Positions 5,335 to 7,920 of a DNA stretch of 7,920 nucleotides are shown here, piece after piece. Each line of letters begins with the position of its first letter. The first letter of the stretch is position 1. The notes below the pieces were generated by a model. It saw nothing but the letters and a program-made list of their open reading frames with translations, was not told the origin of the DNA and did not search any database. Made by a program: the position numbers and the translations under genes. This stretch comes from CAXSDR01 sp964236445 (GTDB lineage: Bacteria > Actinomycetota > Actinomycetes > Motilibacterales > Motilibacteraceae), in the NCBI GenBank assembly GCA_964236445.1, contig CAXSDR010000126.1:1-7920 (forward strand), given 5' to 3'.

Positions 5335-7149
5335 TCATGGGGGTGCAGCCAGCCCGAGCACGTCGGCGACGAAGTCCAGCTCTGCCCGCATCTGGCGTAC
5401 GCGCTCGTCGATGACCAGCGACCCGTGCCCCGCGTCGTAGCGGTAGACCTCGTGCGCCGCACCGCGGGCCGCCAGGCGCGCGAGGTAGTTCTCGATCTGC
5501 TGGATCGGGCAGCGGGGGTCGTTGGCGCCGGCCAGGACGAGGACCGGCGCGACGACCGAGTCCACATAGGTGATCGGTGACGACTCGCGATAGCGCTCGG
5601 GCACCTCGGTCGGCGAGCCGCCGAACAATGAGCGGTCGAATGCCTTGAGCGGTTCCATCTCGTCGTCGTAGGCACTGACGTAGTCAGCCACCGGGACGGC
5701 AGCGACGCCCGTCGCCCACAGGTCCGGCTGCCGCCCGAGCGCGAGCAGCGTGAGATAGCCGCCCCAGGACCCGCCCGTGATCGCCACGCGCGCCGGGTCG
5801 ACGAGCCCCGACCGTACGAGCTCGGCATGCACCGCCGCCAGGTCCTCGAGCTCGGTGATGCCGACACGGCCCTCGAGCGCGTCGCGCCACGCCGAGCCGT
5901 AGCCCGTCGAGCCACGGTAGTTCACTCGCACCGCGACGCAGCCGTAGTCGACGTAGGCAGCCACGTCCGAGGCGAAGGAGTCGCTGTCGTGCCAGGTCGG
6001 GCCGCCGTGGACGAGAAAAACCGCGGGCAGCTTCCCGCCGGCGGATGCGGCCGGCTGGGACACCAACGCGTGGATCGACCCGCCGGGGCCCTCGACCCAC
6101 AGGTCGGTCGCCGGCACCGAGCCGGGGGTCGAGGTGCCGGGCGGGGCGAGGACGACCGCTCCGGAGAGGTTGCGGACCACCGGCGGCTCGGCCGAGGACG
6201 ACCAGACGTATTCCACGCCGTCGGGACGCGCCGTCGCGGCCGAGACGAGTCCCGGCGCTGTGCCGAGCGACTGCAGGGAGCGGGTCGCGATGTCGTAGTG
6301 CAGCAGCTCGCTGCGGCCGGCGTGCTCGTGCTCGACGAGCAGCGCAGCGGCATCGGGATACCACTCCGCCGAGATCTCCCCGGGCAGGTCGAGCACCAGC
6401 TCCTGGACGGCGCCCGTCGCGGTGTCCCAGACGAGCAGCTCGGAACGCCCGCGGCGTTCGTGGCCCACGAGAAGCCGCGGATCACCGAGCAGTGGAGCGA
6501 AGCCGAGGGAGTCCAGACCCTTGCCGGGCGCGTCGGACAGCTCCGCCACGGTCGAGCCGTCGCTCGCGCGGACGACGCGCAGCGAGGGATGTCGCGAGTC
6601 GCCGTGCTCACTGTGCGAGAGCGCGAGCCACTCGCCGTCCTCGGAGAGATCCGAGGCGTGCGCACTCTCCTCGTGCTCGTAGATCACCCGGCACGACTCG
6701 GCCGGCGCGTCTCGCGCACGTACGAAGATCCGCGTCCCGTAGTCGTCGTCGGCGCATCCGACGACCACCGTGCCGTCGCGGGCTAGCAGCAGGCCGGCCG
6801 GATAGGCAGCAGGCACTCCGGGCAGCGCCTGCGCGGCGCCGACCTCGGGGCCCGTGCCGAACGGCTGGCACCGCCACGTGCCGAACTCGTCGCCGTCGGT
6901 GTCGTCGAACCACCAGATCACCTCACCGTCGGGCGTCAGCGTGCCGTCGCTCGTGCCGTTGGGCCGGTCGGTGACGCGAAGGTGGGAGCCGGACCGGCGG
7001 TCCCAGCTCCACAGCTCGAACGTCCCCGTCGTGTTGCTGACATAGAGGCAGCGGTGCGGTGCGTCCTCCGCCCAGTCCGGAAGGGTGACGCGCCCGGCGC
7101 GCAGGCGCTGTTCCCAGACGGGCAGGTCGGGTGCGGGGAACGTCGTCAC
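5335..7149 (-). CDS. S9-family prolyl-oligopeptidase-like serine peptidase
   Basis: 604 aa, GTG start at 7149, full length for the dipeptidyl-aminopeptidase/acylaminoacyl-peptidase type. Residues ~30-350 contain repeated strand-rich blocks (YVSNTTGTFELWSWD, LVGHERRGRSELLVWD, LVEHEHAGRSELLHYD), consistent with a beta-propeller gating domain. Residues ~350-604 are the alpha/beta hydrolase domain: HGGP (381-384), YRGSTGYG (411-418), nucleophile Ser461 in GGSWGGY, Asp544 in GANDPR and His575 in DAGHGS. No signal peptide, so it is probably a cytoplasmic enzyme trimming oligopeptides or N-acylated peptides; the exact specificity cannot be read. Only a weak ribosome site (GGGA, ~9 nt) precedes the GTG. 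It is transcribed alone, divergently from the sigma factor gene. Palindromic copy 2 lies just after its stop. Confidence 0.93.
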   Translation of the reverse strand: MTTFPAPDLPVWEQRLRAGRVTLPDWAEDAPHRCLYVSNTTGTFELWSWDRRSGSHLRVTDRPNGTSDGTLTPDGEVIWWFDDTDGDEFGTWRCQPFGTGPEVGAAQALPGVPAAYPAGLLLARDGTVVVGCADDDYGTRIFVRARDAPAESCRVIYEHEESAHASDLSEDGEWLALSHSEHGDSRHPSLRVVRASDGSTVAELSDAPGKGLDSLGFAPLLGDPRLLVGHERRGRSELLVWDTATGAVQELVLDLPGEISAEWYPDAAALLVEHEHAGRSELLHYDIATRSLQSLGTAPGLVSAATARPDGVEYVWSSSAEPPVVRNLSGAVVLAPPGTSTPGSVPATDLWVEGPGGSIHALVSQPAASAGGKLPAVFLVHGGPTWHDSDSFASDVAAYVDYGCVAVRVNYRGSTGYGSAWRDALEGRVGITELEDLAAVHAELVRSGLVDPARVAITGGSWGGYLTLLALGRQPDLWATGVAAVPVADYVSAYDDEMEPLKAFDRSLFGGSPTEVPERYRESSPITYVDSVVAPVLVLAGANDPRCPIQQIENYLARLAARGAAHEVYRYDAGHGSLVIDERVRQMRAELDFVADVLGLAAPP

Positions 7150-7206
7150 CGCGACATCCCATCACGCTGGCGCGGCCGCGATGTGCCCGCTGCCCACGCC
7201 CGGGAA

Positions 7207-7252
7207 CGCGCAAGCCCCTCTGCCGCGGTCGCTCCGCTCTGGCGCTTGCGCG
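7207..7252. repeat. Inverted repeat between divergent peptidase and sigma genes
   Basis: Perfect 9-bp arms (CGCGCAAGC at 7207-7215, GCTTGCGCG at 7244-7252) separated by 28 nt, in the 143-bp region between the divergent S9 peptidase (start 7149) and sigma factor (start 7293). The position suits a looped or paired regulatory site acting on one or both promoters. No -10/-35 pair is convincing on either strand. Function is not established. Confidence 0.4.
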
Positions 7253-7292
7253 GACCGATGGGACACAGTGTTGGCGTGCGGGTCGGCGAACG

Positions 7293-7856
7293 GTGATCGG
7301 AGCGACGTTTCCCACCGTCCTCGCAGCCGCGCAGGCTGGTGGCGGCTGGGCGTTCGAGGCCCTGTACCGCGATCTCGCGGCCCCGGTCACCGGCTATCTG
7401 CGACTGCATGGGGCGGTGGAGCCCGACGACCTCGCCAGCGAGACGTTCCTCGGGGTCTTTCGTGGCCTGCGGTCTTTCACCGGTGACGAGGCGCAGTTCC
7501 GGGGCTGGGTCTTCACCATCGCGCACCGCCGCCTGCTCGACGACTGGCGGCGCGCGGGCAGACGTCCCCTGCTCGCTGGTGGCGACCTCGACGCCGTGCT
7601 CGAACGCTCCCAGCTGTCCGGTGGCAACGTCGAGGACGACGCGCTGGTGGTCATCGGCTCCGCCCGGGTGGAGGCGATGTGCGCGTCCCTCGCGCCCGAT
7701 CAACGCGCGGTGCTGCTGCTGCGCATTCTCGCCGATCTCACGATCGAGCAGGTGGCGGTCGTCATCGGGAAGTCGGTTCCGGCCACCAAGGCGTTGCAGC
7801 GGCGCGGCCTGCGCACCTTGAGGCGCGAGATCGAGAGAACGGGCGCACCCCTGTGA
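7293..7856 (+). CDS. ECF-type RNA polymerase sigma factor
   Basis: 187 aa from GTG at 7293; the frame is open upstream to 7131 but that extension is Arg-rich and not sigma-like. Region 2 spans about residues 21-90: FEALYRDLAAPVTGYL, the acidic PDDLASETFLGVFRGL helix, and FRGWVFTIAHRRLLDDWRR, which binds core polymerase and the -10 element. Region 4 is about 128-178: LAPDQRAVLLLRILADLTIEQVAVVIGKS...KALQRRGLRTLRR, the helix-turn-helix for the -35. No region 3 or C-terminal SnoaL extension. The ribosome site is weak. Its stop overlaps the GTG of the next gene (GTGA, 7853-7856), so the partner, often an anti-sigma or membrane protein in this setting, is coupled. The target promoters are not identifiable from the window. 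Confidence 0.9.
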   Translation: MIGATFPTVLAAAQAGGGWAFEALYRDLAAPVTGYLRLHGAVEPDDLASETFLGVFRGLRSFTGDEAQFRGWVFTIAHRRLLDDWRRAGRRPLLAGGDLDAVLERSQLSGGNVEDDALVVIGSARVEAMCASLAPDQRAVLLLRILADLTIEQVAVVIGKSVPATKALQRRGLRTLRREIERTGAPL

Positions 7857-7920
7857 GCCATTGCGGCGATGACACCTCTGACATGGCAGACGACCGGGCG
7901 GCCGACGACGCGTTCGAGGC
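7853..7920 (+). CDS. Start of gene coupled to the sigma factor (partial)
   Basis: Only 22 full codons from a GTG at 7853, overlapping the sigma stop by 4 bp; an alternative ATG at 7883 is in the same frame. The visible peptide is hydrophilic and rich in Asp (GDDTSDMADDRAADDAFE). By position it could be an anti-sigma or other regulator of the ECF factor, but the fragment shows no diagnostic motif. The real coding status rests on the stop/start overlap and the reading frame staying open to the window's end. Confidence 0.6.
   Translation, partial: MSHCGDDTSDMADDRAADDAFE

Noticed and set aside
5133..5915. Long - strand frame overlapping the end of the S9 peptidase and running across copy 2 of the palindrome
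   Set aside because: It is an Arg/Ser-rich shadow of the peptidase gene in another frame, with no recognisable domain.
7202..7230. Possible ECF-type promoter (GGAAC near 7202-7206) before the sigma gene
   Set aside because: The only candidate -10 (GGTC) is about 19 nt away, longer than the usual 16-17-nt spacer, and overlaps the inverted repeat; too weak to annotate.
7131..7292. 54-residue N-terminal extension of the sigma factor
   Set aside because: Arg/Pro/Cys-rich, compositional, and overlaps the start of the divergent peptidase gene; the sigma domain begins after the GTG at 7293.

Overview
The window is very GC-rich, coding-dense DNA with GTG and TTG starts, 4-bp stop/start overlaps and a likely leaderless promoter. 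This points to a high-GC actinomycete; a Micrococcales-type organism is my guess, not something proven here. There are no rRNA or tRNA genes, CRISPR arrays or transposases that I can recognise.

Layout, left to right. (1) The 3' end of aspartate kinase (lysC) overlaps aspartate-semialdehyde dehydrogenase (asd), the usual actinobacterial lysC-asd operon on the + strand, closed by a strong GC hairpin at 1191-1223. (2) Convergent to it on the - strand are a secreted metallophosphoesterase (1428-2486, TTG start) and a small uncharacterised protein (1180-1386). (3) A - strand operon follows: an HxlR-family regulator with a C-terminal Cys cluster (3334-3774), a thioredoxin (2978-3310) and a small two-helix membrane protein (2613-2948). 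Its start looks leaderless, with the -10 box inside a 24-bp near-palindrome. (4) 3845-5320 is a decayed block. It holds an alpha/beta hydrolase (proline iminopeptidase-like) broken by an in-frame TGA just before its nucleophile motif, and a frameshifted, end-truncated DUF1345 membrane protein. A pair of related ~50-bp palindromes, about 73% identical to each other, bracket the block. (5) A full-length S9 prolyl-oligopeptidase-family serine peptidase is on the - strand (5335-7149). (6) Divergent from it are an ECF-type sigma factor (7293-7856) and the first codons of a translationally coupled partner that runs off the window.

The intact genes fit housekeeping (diaminopimelate/Lys/Thr/Met precursor synthesis), thiol-redox homeostasis, peptide breakdown and extracytoplasmic-type regulation. 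The most unusual part is the palindrome-bracketed pseudogene block, followed by the regulator's self-overlapping operator/promoter.
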